Assembly (NCBI GenBank): GCA_036346375.1
Contig: CM070515.1
Span: 18,560,423-18,624,422, forward strand
Source: Guadua angustifolia
Taxonomy: Eukaryota; Streptophyta; Magnoliopsida; Poales; Poaceae
Direction of reading: 5' to 3'
Length of the DNA: 64,000 nucleotides
Both the position numbers and the translations under genes were made by a program. The notes beneath the pieces are model-generated. The model saw nothing but the letters and a program-made list of their open reading frames with translations. It had not been told where the DNA came from and ran no database searches. Each line of letters opens with the position of its first letter. Positions within the stretch are counted from its first letter, which is position 1. Below, one piece after another: positions 20,696-31,438 of the stretch.

Positions 20696-23611
20696 CTACG
20701 CACTGGGCTTTATTCCTCTAAGTGCCGCGGAGAGCTTCTGCCTCAGCTCGTCAATCGTGGCTTCGAGGTCGATCACCTTCTGCTGGGCTTCCCGTCCTTC
20801 ACGGGCTTCCTGCCAAAGTTGCTCTGTCTCCTCCTTGCCTTGATCAGCAAGTTCGGTAGCCTCCCGCGCAGCCCGGCCTAACTCCGCTACCTTCGCCTCG
20901 AGGCCTTGGGAGTGCTGTTTTGCTTGCTCAAGCTCTAGCTCGAGCTCGCGAATTTTCCCCTTTTCTCAGTGGCGTCTTCCTCGGCCTGGCGGATATTCTT
21001 CTCAGCCTGGCGGCATCTCTCCAAGATCAGCTTGTCCCGGGCCTTAAGTTCGTCTATCCACCGCTCGAGCTCGGTTATCCGAGCATCGTATTTCGCGTTC
21101 TTTTTGGCCACGACCTTGGGAGGAACTGTCGAGGAGACGAAGTCCTCCATGGTCTTTTGAAGAACCTGCAAGCAAGCAAAACAAGAAAAGAGATCTCAGG
21201 CACCGCCCCCCCAAGGCGCGAAAAGAAGGAGCTACTAACAAGAAAAGAAGGCATGCTTACCCGACCAAGGCGCACGCAGAGGTTGCCCCGGAAGGTCTTG
21301 GCGATATCTTCCCCTCGAAGAGCCGCAAGTTTCGTATCGGGCAACGTTGGCGCGGAGCCTCGGCTTTCCGCCAAAGCAAGGACCTCGGCTAGGGTATCCT
21401 CAGGGTCCTTCCAACGGCGCAAATCGCTCGAGGACGATGCGTCATTCCCCCGGGCATGTAGACCGCCCGGGGACGTCGCGCCTCCCTCCTGAGCGGCTGG
21501 CCCGCTCGGAGTCTTGTCGCTGTCCGTCCGGGCATGTTGTTCGCTCAGGGATGGTGGGGCGTTTGCCCGAGCATATGGTTCGCCCGAGCATGTTGTCCGC
21601 TCGGGGGCTTCGTGCCCTTGTTCCAGGCAGGTGATGCGCCCGGAGATCTCGTGCTTTCTTGGGCAGTCTTTTCGCCCAAGGCCGCGAGATCAGCCTCCTC
21701 CCCTCCCTATGCGCCCTCCGTACTCGGGAGGACCAGGAGCGCGCCCTGGGGGGCTGGTCCCTCCAGAGCAAGAAGTTCCTTGGCGCCTTGATCGGCGTCG
21801 CCAGCGAGCTCGTCTGCAACCGCCAGTTCGACGGCCTCGCTCATCACGCGGTCGGCGATAAGGGCGAGCTCCCTCTCTAAGACACGACCAAGGATCTCGT
21901 CAATTATGTTGCCACAATTTGGAAAGACCCTAGGAGCTATCACGCCCACGTCAACAGAGTGGGGTTAGCTCGGATGAAGGACAAACGAAACAAAGAGCAA
22001 AGAAAGAAAGAGAAAAGACGGAGTTCGAAGCCTACCTTTGGCGAGCTCCCCGTTATCATCTCCTACTGGGTTGGCCGCCGCCGCAGCTTCAAGTTCAGCC
22101 TTCTCCTCCGCGGTGGGGCTGATCCTCGCCGGGAGGGGGGCGACCTTCTCCGCATCAGTCGCCTCCAGCGTCCCCTTCCGGCGCCCACGCCTCGTTATGA
22201 GGGGCAACTCATCCTCATCCTCTTCCTCGTCCTCCACCTCCCCAGGCTACACAGCCCGTCGAGCCGACGTAACCTACTTGAGCTTGGCTTTAAGCTCGGC
22301 AAGCTCCTCCCTCAACGACTTTTGCTCGGCCTGCACCATTTCCTTGGTCAGTCTCGCCTCCTCCGTGAACTGCTCCAAGCTATCCCGGCCGTAACCATCC
22401 ATCCAGGCATTTAGGCGGCTTACCTCCTTCTGGTCGGCAAATTCCAAGTGCCGCAGTGCAGGATTCTTGGTCGAGCTCGCCCGCCTCTTCGTCAGCCGAG
22501 TAGAGGCCGGTGGCGGAGCTCGTCTCTTGACCCTCGTCTTCTTGGCCTTGGCAGCCGGGACGAGCACTCCGTGGCCACCCGCCAAAGGCCTAAGGTCGGC
22601 CACCGCCGCCTCCAGGGCGATCGCCTCCTACCAAGAGTAAAAAGATGTCAGAAGATGCCCGGGACGTTTTCCTACGAGCATGGATTGCAGAAGAGTTTAC
22701 CACTTCGCTCCGCTCGAGCACATTCTTCGGGACCTGCCACCCGCGCTCGAGCTCCTTGCCCTTCGAGGTGCCGAACATCTCGTCAACCCATTTTTCCACC
22801 CAGTCGAAGCCCTGGGCTGTCATCGATCAGCAAAAGAAATCAGTACAAGCATAAAACGGCGCGCGCAGAACAAGAATTGTTCAAGACCGCAAAACTTACC
22901 GGAGTCGGACTCTCGGGTGAGATCATCCCACCCGGAGACCTCGAAGAAGGGGTGCTCCCTCCTCCTCAGAGGGGACACCCTGTTCCTGAGGAAGTCACGG
23001 ATGACGTCCCGACCAGTGAGCCCCATGTTCATGAGCTCGCTGAACACCATCAGGGCCCGCTCCTCCTCGGCTGCAACGGACGGGCGCGGGGTGTCGATGT
23101 TGGGCGCCACTGCTTCGGAGTAGCGCAAAGTGCTTCCCTCCGCCTTCCTCAGGTAGAACCAGGAATTGGCCCAACCCGCCACCGAGTCTTTGAGAGTAAA
23201 GAAAGGATACTCGTATGGTCGGTTGGCCCGCAAACGGAAGTACAAAGAACCGATGGGAGAAGCCGCACCGACGCGAAATAAGGAGTAAAAATGAAAAAAG
23301 AGACTCGCCGTGGGCAAGGTGCCCACAAATCCCTCGCAAAGGTGCGAAAAGATGGTCAAGACAAGAATAGAATTGGGATTCAGATTAGTGATCTCGCACT
23401 CGCATTGCGCAAGTACGGATTCAAGAAACTCACTCCCGGGCATTCGAAGCCCGTTGACAGTGTAGAGCTCGTACGTGACGATCTCTTCATCATGCGGCAC
23501 CAGCGCTCCTTCGCCGCTAGGGATCCGCCAGGTGCCCGCGTCGAGATACCCGAAGTCCTCAAGCACCCGAAGCCTCTCCACAGTAATCTTGGTCGGACCG
23601 AACTTCGCCAT
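20696..23611 (-). CDS. Antisense spliced accessory gene of the Tat-type element (PF04195-like plus coiled coil)
   Basis: The gene starts at ATG 23611 on minus (MAKFGPTKITVERLRVLED). Exon 1, 23611-22900, carries the PF04195-type domain: GALVPHDEEIVTYELY, ITNLNPNSILVLTIFSHL, FYLRKAEGS. It ends CCG/GTAAGT. Exon 2, 22816-22701 (QGFDWVEKWVDEMFG), and exon 3 from 22627 (EAIALEAAVADLR) keep the frame across both introns, strong evidence of real splicing. Exon 3 has a basic patch (KKTRVKRRAPP) and a coiled coil, and reaches a TAG at 22274, giving 393 residues. More coding-like pieces lie downstream: an acidic segment (22237-22035), 21949-21707, 21422-21260, and a long coiled coil from 21171 to the stop at 20698-20696. 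These probably belong to a longer gene whose junctions I could not resolve. Function unknown; nuclear or structural roles are guesses. Confidence 0.72.
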
Positions 23612-23726
23612 GGAGAAGCTTCGAAGAAAGTGCGCGAGGAGGAAGAGAGAGTTTGAAGGTTAAAAGGCTTTGAAGTTTGATTGCGAGCCGCAGGTGAAGA
23701 AAGCCTCCAACATTGTTCTCGCCTGG

Positions 23727-23734
23727 TATTTATA
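23727..23734 (-). promoter_or_regulatory. TATA box of the antisense accessory gene
   Basis: The minus strand reads CCTATAAATACC 116 bases before the accessory ATG at 23611. The matching gene at 55747 has CTATAAATATG about 155 bases upstream. This supports an internal antisense promoter next to the 3' LTR. Confidence 0.68.
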
Positions 23735-23959
23735 GGCGGAGAAGCCGAACGGACCGAAAACTGCCCCGCCCGTTCGCGAACCAACACGCGGCGGTGCGGT
23801 TTCAAAACTGTACTATAATGGCGCGGTTTCCGAAAAACTGTCAGAGCCGTACCCGCAAGGCTTCGCGGAGAAGGAACCGTTGCGACCTTTCGCCTACGTT
23901 CCCAAGCGCTATTTTGACCGGGCCTTGAGCGACACGCTCGGTCCCTCCAGAACACGCCC

Positions 23960-24228
23960 GTCCCCAAGCAGGACTGCTCGGATGCTGCAGTAGCTCTTCG
24001 CTGCAAGATTCCTGTCCCCGAGCAGGATTGCTCGGATGCTGCAGCAGCTCTTCGTTGCAAGATCCTCGTCCCCGAGCGGGATGGCTCGGATGCTGCAGTA
24101 GCTCTTCGCTGCAAGATTCTCATGCCCAAGAAAAGGTTACTCGGATGCCGCAGTAGCTCTTCGCTGCCAGATTTTCGTCCCCGAGCAGGATTGCTCGAAT
24201 GCCACGGTGATTCTTTGCTGCAGAACCC
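23960..24228. repeat. 54-bp tandem array (five units) before the 3' LTR
   Basis: Units start at about 23960, 24014, 24068, 24122 and 24177. Each carries GTCCCCGAGCAGGATTGCTC, then GGATGCTGCAGTAGCTCTTC and GCTGCAAGATT, with point differences. The array sits between the accessory gene promoter and the polypurine tract, the position where Tat/Ogre elements are known to hold variable tandem repeats. Confidence 0.9.
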
Positions 24229-24289
24229 CAATTCCTTATTTAAGTCTGGAGGCTTAAGGCGGAGGCCTCGTCGAGCAATTTCCCCCTTA

Positions 24290-24305
24290 AGCCTCGGGGG
24301 CTAGC
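24290..24305 (+). other. Polypurine-tract region
   Basis: AGCCTCGGGGGCTAGC directly precedes the TG of the 3' LTR and would prime plus-strand synthesis. Confidence 0.65.
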
Positions 24306-25137
24306 TGTCGGGGATTGGGTATTCCCTATAGCGACCATCGTACCTCGGCGGCTAGTCAGCTACCAACCGTGCTCACCCTCGGACGGTGTCCCCAAGGGAG
24401 ATCCTCGAGTAGCCCAACCTGCGGGCCTACCCCGTCCTTCGTTAAGCTCGCTCCCAAGCATATTTGCTCGGGGAGACACGACCAACGACCAGGTCCGAAG
24501 AAGGGGCCTTGGGCGTAACCAAAAAGCCGGGCACAGTCCACAAAGGCAACGTGGCATTAATCACTCGGCGGCTTGAAGGACCATACGGCCACGATCTAAG
24601 CCCACTACGCCCGCGGTTGCGGTATGGAGAAAAGCAAGGGGACAGTTTCGCCCACGTCTGGGAACAGTAGTGGCCCGTCACTCCGTAATAAATGTTGCAA
24701 CGCTGTAATCGTCTATAAATACCCCGTCGCTTGTAATGATGGGGGTTCGGTTCCTCCTTGGTTTCTCTCAAGTAGCGGTTGTTGCTGGTTGCGAGTGGAG
24801 CCATTCCCAGGACCGCTCAATAGCCTTAGATAGATTAGAAGACACTAAACACACCTGTAAGAAGTAGAGAGAAAAGGGAGGCCCAGCGCCCCCGAGCAAA
24901 CACCTTGTAATTCATCCTTAGAAACTAGTGCAACTGCTGGACGTAGGGTTGTTATCTCCCCCGTGAGAGGCCCGAACCAGGCCAAAAAAAACCTTTTGCT
25001 TGCTGTGTTGTCCCGACCATCTCGGCCCTAGCTCGGCAAGCCCTCGGACGCTATACCCTTCGTAGAAAAGGGGCCCTAGGTTGATCCCTCATTCAACAAG
25101 TAAGCTTGACGGGGGACCGGTTCCCGAATCGTCGACA
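24306..25137 (+). repeat. 3' LTR of the complete Tat-type element
   Basis: It starts TGTCGGGG and ends GTCGACA, 832 bp, followed by the TSD ATTGC. It aligns end to end with 12763-13595. Confidence 0.93.
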
Positions 25138-25459
25138 ATTGCCTTGCGATGTCCCTTTCCAACATTGAAGCATAGGTAATACGTGTCTCACATGCCCTTC
25201 GTCTTCGTAGGATGAGGAGCACATACAGACACATGACAATAACTATACCAGCCTCTCTTAACAATGAGCATGTGCCGTCTACGAGCCAACTCATCCATCT
25301 ATGTAAGAAAGATAGTAGTACGAAATGATTAGTCCAACATACTCCACAATGGTACTGATACAACCTTTCTCTAATTACACGACTGTAGCATCGAAAGGAT
25401 GCACCTCTGGTGGAATGCCATTGTTGACTGATGGATGCAATGCTCAGTAATATGTGCAA
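25138..25459 (-). pseudogene. PIF/Harbinger transposase, N-terminal part
   Basis: On minus, from an ATG at 25459, the frame gives WMSWLVDGTCSLLREAG, a hydrophobic and arginine-rich stretch (VLLILRRRRACETRI), then SMLERDIARQ, and runs directly into the 3' LTR. Plant PIF transposases commonly have such an N-terminus just before the helix-turn-helix region (RAPFFELCNLL), which here resumes at 12762. Removing the insertion and one TSD copy would bring the two parts together, but the frames then differ by one base, so the gene may have been damaged before or since insertion. Confidence 0.7.
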
Positions 25460-25841
25460 TGCTCAGAATGCATTGATGACCATCGGCACAAATGAACAAC
25501 CAAATGTAACATGTTGCACATGAAAGTTCAATCATAGAGAATGAGTTCTAGCTAGATAGAACAATTAGAGCTCAGTCCAAGATATAAATTGAAATGGTGT
25601 ATCGACATGTGCAGTGCCCTCGTGCAACTGAAGAGAATCCACTCTTCCCAAAAACCAAAAAGAATGGAACAATCCATCCCTTCGTTGTAATTTTTCTACG
25701 GTACAGATCTATGCAATTTTCTATTCATGGTATAAGCACATCTATGCAATTTTTCTTCACTGCAGATCTATGCAATTCTTCTTTCCTTAATTTAAGCACA
25801 ACTATGCATTTTTTCATACACTGCAGAACCAAGATCTACCG

Positions 25842-26204
25842 GATCTACATGTCCCCGAAGCCATGAACAAAACCAAAACTACGAGATCTACATAAATTAC
25901 CGTAGCCATGTTCAAATCAAGGCAGAAGAACATGGCAAAATGGAATAAAGCACAGAATGTTGTCAGATCTACATGTCTCTAAAGCCATGAACAAAACCGA
26001 TACTACAAGATCTACACAAGTTACCACAGTCATGCTCAAATCAAAGCAAAAGAATATGGCAAAATGGAATAAAGCACAGAATGCTGCTAGATCTACATGT
26101 TCCCAAAGCCATGAACAAAACCGAAACTACCAGATCTACACAAGTTACCAGAGTCATGCTCAAATCAAAGCAAAAAAACATAGCAAAATGTAATAAAGCA
26201 CGCC
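25842..26204. repeat. 124-bp tandem repeat, about three copies
   Basis: Copies start at 25842, 25966 and 26090, each with GATCTACATGT, AAGCCATGAACAAAACC, CATGCTCAAATCAAAGC-type text and AAAATGGAATAAAGCAC. The third copy is slightly short. Just upstream, 25700-25830 has shorter repeats of ATCTATGCAATTTTTCTTC. Confidence 0.88.
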
Positions 26205-26650
26205 TTGTGTAGATCGGGGAAGGAGACAGGGAGGAAACCTCAGGCAAAGTGGGGGAAGGAGGTGGGGAGGAAAGCTCTTGCAGACTAGGGAAAAGAGACC
26301 GGAGAGATGCCTTGCGCGCACCACGACGATGGCCAGGTCCTCCGGGGAGGATGAGCCGAATCGCCCCCCGTAACCCTAGCGAGAGTGAGATCTGGAGAGT
26401 CGCACTGAATGAACATGGGGCCATAGCTCGGGAGGTGATGCGCTCACGCGTGGATGTAGGCTCCGATACCGTCTATGCATCCCGCAGGCCAGGTTGCGAA
26501 AAAACGACGCAAAACCGTGTCTCCCTAGGCTAGGCTCGCAAGCCGATTTTGCATGGCGTGGCCCTCGCCCCGATTGGCACCAGGCAACCAAACAGCCTCA
26601 CATCTGCATGAGCTCACGCGATACAGTCTCAGCCAACCAACTTGGCCCTA
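26205..26650. other. GC-rich leader and possible right terminus of the PIF element
   Basis: No gene is seen. Read on minus, GGCTGTTTGGTTGCCTGG (ending at 26602) is the usual type of PIF/Tourist terminal repeat, followed by GC-rich leader-like DNA upstream of the transposase start. A second candidate end, GGGCCAAGTTGGTTGGCTG, lies at 26630-26648 next to TAA. No left partner with a matching TSD was found. Confidence 0.4.
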
Positions 26651-28190
26651 AGTCAATTGTTGACAAACTCGGCTGCGCATTTGTGCGCTAAGCAAGCCTC
26701 CCAAACTAGAACACTGAGTACTTGGACTGATCGACTACCATATTTCTTGCTGCAAAGTGTGCGGCATGATTGTAGCTGGCTTATTTAACGAAGAGTTTTG
26801 CTCCTGGTAAAAAAACAAAAACAAAAAAAAAAATCACGGGCACAGCAGAGGTTATTGGTCACCGGTTGTCGGTCCGGGCCATCAGAAGGCCGTAAGGACG
26901 GCTGGAATTGATGTGAAGTTCTGGTCTGATCCGATCTCGGCCGGTCGGTCACGGACTCACGGTCACCCACCTGAACCGAAAGCTTTTTTATCTCTTCAGT
27001 CGCGGCCTGCATGTTTTAGGCCTACATTTTACATTGGGGCCCGTACTTGGTCCAGACACGCTCTGGGCGGCTGGCTGGCTGGCTGTCAGTCCTGGCTGAA
27101 CGCGATGCGCATGCTAAGAAATCGGGCTGTCCCGTCAGGGCTCAAGTCTTTTCTTTCCTCCAAGTTTTTTGTTTTCTGCTTTCAGTTTCGGGATGTTGTA
27201 ACGTAGGACTGGTTTCAGCTTTGTAACTTGTTAGCCTTCCTCGAGTCAGGAAATCTCTCAAGTCTCCCCTAATATTCACGGGAAAATTTTAATTCCGAGC
27301 GCTCATAATCTATTAGATAAAGGAACCACATTGTTGGTGCTACCTGAACCAGGACAGCATGACATGTATTGGTGAAACTTTGAATATTTTTGGCACGTCG
27401 TGATATCTGAGAGAGGATATAGGATTTAATACAAAATTGCAGTGTAGCCTTTTAAGATCAAAATTATAACGTAGATATCCCAAACCAATAATAATACATT
27501 TTTAATCGAAGCAGTAGATTATGATGCCAATGCATGCACACTCATATCCTGAAAAGAAAGTCCACGCTTGCTCGCTCAGTGAAGCAGCGATCTAAACTAC
27601 ATTATGCCGTGCGTTTCTCAGAATACACAAAAATTTGTCAAAAACAAAAAAGAAATACACAAAAAGATCGTCGCGTCCGCAGCTTCCCCGTTCGGCCCAG
27701 TGTGTCGAGGCCTCGAGGGCCTCGAGTCCAACAAGCTCCCCCAGCTGGAACCGCGGCTGATGCTGACGCCCATCCTGATCTCACACTCCCCGACGTCACC
27801 ACACGGCACCACCCGACCCACCCATACCGCCCGCCCGCGAGACAGCTCCGCGACTCGCTGCCTCACTCGCCAATTTGACCCTTTCCGCCCGCGCGCGCAC
27901 CCAGCTGTGTGACGGGTGGCGGGCGATGCCGCCCCCGTCCCGCTCGTGGCGCACGTCACCGCGCCCCGCCCCGGTGACAAGTAGGGAGCTGTGCTCTGCG
28001 CTGAGGCGGAGCGAGCTAGCCGCGGCCGTCGTTCTCGCGGCGGAGGGAACGAGGCCCCGCGGAAAGTGACGCTGCCAGCGGACGAACGACAACAAACGGC
28101 TCAGCAGGCCTGTCGCACGAATGCTACTGCTAGACGGAGGCAAAAAATTCTCGAAGAAACTGGATCGACCGTTGCTTAATTCGAACGGGC
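26651..28190. other. Intergenic DNA with a GC-rich island at 27660-28090
   Basis: 26651-27660 shows no recognisable gene. 27660-28090 is rich in CG dinucleotides (CCGCCCGCGAGACAG, GCGCGCGCAC) and open in several frames, none with family resemblance. It could be an orphan promoter or first-exon remnant. Confidence 0.35.
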
Positions 28191-28349
28191 AACCTGTCAA
28201 TTCCGTGGCTCCTGAGAATATCCGTGCGGTGGGGATGTGCTATGACGGTATGAACATATTTTACACGACACGGAAGCTACCGCGTACCGTTGAAAGTGCT
28301 ACCAATAATAAAGTAAAATTTTATAGAGTTTCACCGGTGTAGCAAGGGT

Positions 28350-28965
28350 CACGTAGGTTTCAACGATGCAGCAAGTGGAAGTTTTTGGTTTAAAAAAATC
28401 GAAGTTTCAAGAAGTTGTCAACACTACTTTTGAGTAGATTTCAACAAGTTTAACAAAGTCAAGCAAGTTTCAAAAGGTTTCAAAGAATTCAATCAAAATT
28501 TTCATCCTGGTTTCATCGATTTCACTAGGTTTCATAGAGTTTCAATGAATTTTAGAGCGTTTTCAATGGGTTTAAAAATATAAAACTTGAATGAAAAGTG
28601 AGTTTTCCGGAAGTTTCAAGTTTAAAAGTTATACTATTAAAAAGATTTTCAAAAGAAGATTTTTGTAGATTTCGACAAGGTTCACAAAAAAATCTAACAA
28701 GCAACAAGTTTAATACAGTTCTAGTAAGATTCAAGAGAAAGTTTTGAAAAGTTTCATGTTTCATTGAGTTTTATGTTTTTTAGAAATTCTTTGAAGATTC
28801 AGACCCGTAGATTCAACGAGTCTGAGATTTTCGAACTCAAGCTTCAACAAAATTTGACAAGTTTTAACAAAAAGTTGCAAGAAGTGTTTGCGAGTTCCAA
28901 CTAAAAATTTTAAGAAGGTTCAATAGGTTTCAAGTAAGTTTCAAGAAATTTTGGCAACTCTAAGT
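28350..28965. repeat. GTTTCA-rich block, copy 1
   Basis: AGGTTTCAA, AAGTTTCAA and similar words recur every 10-30 bases on the plus strand, with no fixed period. A similar composition occurs at 52370-52740 (opposite strand bias) and 53320-53830. No coding frame is evident. Confidence 0.6.
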
Positions 28966-29738
28966 AAGCTCATCTGGTCATAATGGTACTACCACGCTGT
29001 CAAAGGCTGCCTGGCATTGTTCGTTGTCGATGCTCCCTCTTCGCCGGCTTTGGCTTTGACTACAGTCAACGCTATAGAGTCAATCGATGCTGCTCGTCGC
29101 TGAATCCTTAATTGAGATCTGTGCTCCGTGTCACTAAGTCGCCAAGTCGCACCATGTCAGATCCACCTGGATCCAATGTCGGTGTCGTCGGATCTGCTGC
29201 ATCCTATCATCGCCAATGAAAACAACATTCAGAGACGCCACATCCATCATCGGACTTGGATGCGGGGCCTTATAGCCATTCGCTATCACTGGATGTGAGC
29301 TCGTTGGACCAGCGCTGGATCCATGCGCTCTCAGCCCATTCCACGCCGCCATCGTAGTTTTGCGCTGTTGCCTCTAACTATGAGCCACGTTGCAACCTTT
29401 CCACGAAGTTGCTCAACATCCTCCTCCGGCAGCTAAGACCATACCGTTGCTAGCTCCTCCTTTGGGCATGAGGTGAGCTGTAGTTGCTACTTTAGCTACG
29501 TTGTCTCTACCTCCAGGGAAGCCGTGCCACCGCCTCACAGCAAAGCCGTGTTGCCTCCCTTGGTAGTGATTTTGCCGCACTAGCTCCTCCTTTGGCTATG
29601 AGCTTGACAGGCAAAATCACTACAACATTTAATGCTATACCATTCTGTAGTATTTCTGATTAACAAATTGGGTAACTGGGCACCAGCTAGCAGATGCTCT
29701 TCCGCGTGCAAAGCCGGTTGACCATGTCCGTGCGACCA
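28966..29738. other. Intergenic DNA, no gene recognised
   Basis: It includes two copies of TAGCTCCTCCTTTGG (29451 and 29582) and CTATACCATTC at 29626, a word also seen in the related GTTTCA-rich region at 52720 and 53289. Confidence 0.35.
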
Positions 29739-29746
29739 CTCTTCAC

Positions 29747-30712
29747 CAGGCCCGTACATGAGGTAGGTGCAGCCTACCCAACTGCACAGGCCCCCAAAAA
29801 TTAGGGGCCCCTAATTTTACTTAACTCTTAATTTCATATACTAATTATTATTCAATCTATGTATTAGCAATAGTTAAATAATAAATGTCATTTCATTGTC
29901 TTTGCTGGAAACTTCCCATGCTGTGAAGGTCCCTGCATGCCATTCACTTTTCCCAATCACTTCCCCAGACACTCCCCTTGCAATTCACTTTCCTCTCCCC
30001 TCTCTCTCTCTCTCCATTTCATCTTTATAGTTGAGAAGGTAGAATGCCTCCTATTTTCTTGTGAAAATTAAGTCCCCTCTTGATTCTCCTCCCAATTAAT
30101 TCACCATTTCCCCAAAATAATCCTGTTGGTGGCAATGAATCCATCCACTGTACTCTCACCTATTTATTTTGTGTTTATTTGTGAGCTCAAGCACTTGAGT
30201 TTTCTTCTCACTCTGGTGTTCTTGTACATCAATTTGGCATCACTTGGTCGCCGCCGAAGTAGCCCATCCTTGCCATGCCAGGGCCGCCAGGAGGGATCCA
30301 CATGTGCTGATCAATCAGGTCGATTCATCCCTTTTCATTTCCACACTGGAAAGTTTGGAACTATGATTTTGTTCGTCGGATTTAAACACCTACTATTGTT
30401 GTTGCTCTAAGTTGTCTTGTATTTTGTGCATCTAGCCATCTAGGTAGTGTTCCTTTTTTAAGATATGTCTTCTAGAAATAGAAAATATGAATGTGGTTGT
30501 GACAAGCGTAAGAAGAAGAAAAGAATTAAAGAGCTAACTCAATCCCAAAAAGGAGCTCTTGATATGTTTATTAGAAAGGAATTACATGTTACTGAGAGAA
30601 ATTGTATTATTGCAATAATATTCAATAAATTTTTTTAGTATCGACTCTTTTTAAGTGTAAGGCCTAATTTTAAATTTAGCGCTGGACCCCTAATTTCTCA
30701 GGAACAGCCCTG
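29747..30712 (+). mobile_element. Decayed hAT element, 966 bp, 8-bp TSD
   Basis: The left end CAGGCCCGTACATGAG and the inverted right end CAGGGCTGTTCCTGAG match at 12 of 16 positions, the Ac-type hAT terminal style. The flanks are CTCTTCAC (29739-29746) and GTCTTCAC (30713-30720), matching at 7 of 8. Near both ends the text AATTAGGGG occurs in inverted orientation. A transposase N-terminal fragment lies inside. Confidence 0.72.
30465..30638 (+). pseudogene. N-terminal fragment of a hAT transposase
   Basis: A 57-residue frame starts MSSRNRKYECGCDKRKKKKR and continues with SQKGALDMFIRKE before a stop. Grass hAT transposases of the TTF-finger/ZMYM1-like type start with this pattern: a basic KRKKKKR run and then QKGALDKF. 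The finger, the catalytic core and the dimerisation domain are missing. It lies inside the hAT element and in the orientation expected for its transposase. Confidence 0.6.
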
Positions 30713-30720
30713 GTCTTCAC

Positions 30721-31438
30721 GAACAGAAACTGATCAAGAACTAGGCGACTAGCGCAACCTGATACAAGAGGCCCGGTGCCCGTGGGTCGTTGGACTGCTT
30801 TCACATCAAAGGATTCAAGGACCAGCAGATGAAGATTGAAGAATGGAATGAAAAGGTGCACTTTTCGAACGACGTACGGTGTTCATTCATCTATTGATCC
30901 CATGTTTGACCTGGGAAATATATCTGTTTTCTATCATGTTTGACCTTCCAGAAAATATCTACATCTGTTCCGGTTACTCGCTCACGAAGTACAATAAGCG
31001 AAGTTTGGTCAAGGATTTGTTTGTCCAAGTACCACATGATGAATGCAGAGTAAACAATCGGTGGACCACCAACCGACGCAAACCATGTGTATCATACATT
31101 CATACTCGTGCTTGCAAATTAGGCAAGTGGTCCTAATAAACACCAGGTACGAAAAATGTTCAGTCCTAAATTCCTTTGTCCATATCCACGCGTGACCCAA
31201 TCGGTTGATGAATCAGTCAATTCGTGTTCCTTGCTGTGAATTGGAAAAGTACAAACCCAAAATTGCTTGCATCACTTTATTACAGCTCTAGTGATAATTC
31301 ACATACTCTGTTTTGTACAAATAATACAACGGAGCTAAACAGAAGGGCAAAAGGAGAGAGAGAAAAAAAAGGAAAGGTTGAAATGGTCTTTTCCATATGC
31401 TACTCCAACGGCTGGGATCTAATCGCACAGGTTTAATT
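30721..31438. other. Intergenic and 3' flank of the ERF gene
   Basis: No gene is seen. The 3' untranslated region of the minus-strand ERF gene should occupy part of 31200-31438; an AT-rich stretch and AATAATACAACGG near 31320 could hold its polyadenylation signals, but this is not certain. Confidence 0.35.

Larger units (their letters stand above)
12763..25137 (+). mobile_element. Complete Tat-type Ty3/gypsy LTR retrotransposon, TSD ATTGC
   Basis: Two LTRs of 833 and 832 bp (12763-13595 and 24306-25137) bound the element, and ATTGC flanks it at 12758-12762 and 25138-25142. Internal order on plus is primer-binding site, gag, protease, RT, RNase H, second RNase H, integrase. An antisense spliced accessory gene, a 54-bp tandem array and a polypurine tract follow. 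The second RNase H and the extra gene between integrase and 3' LTR point to the Tat lineage. By eye the LTRs differ at roughly 55-60 sites, about 7%, mostly transitions; with the commonly used rate of 1.3e-8 per site per year this suggests insertion near 2.5-3 million years ago. It lies inside a PIF transposase gene. Confidence 0.93.

Noticed and set aside
23380..24231. 283-codon minus-strand frame upstream of the accessory gene
   Set aside because: Its first part is the translated 54-bp tandem array and it overlaps the true accessory exon in another frame.
27534..28200. Several overlapping open frames in GC-rich DNA
   Set aside because: All frames are open because of base composition; none shows a domain, splice pattern or consistent start.
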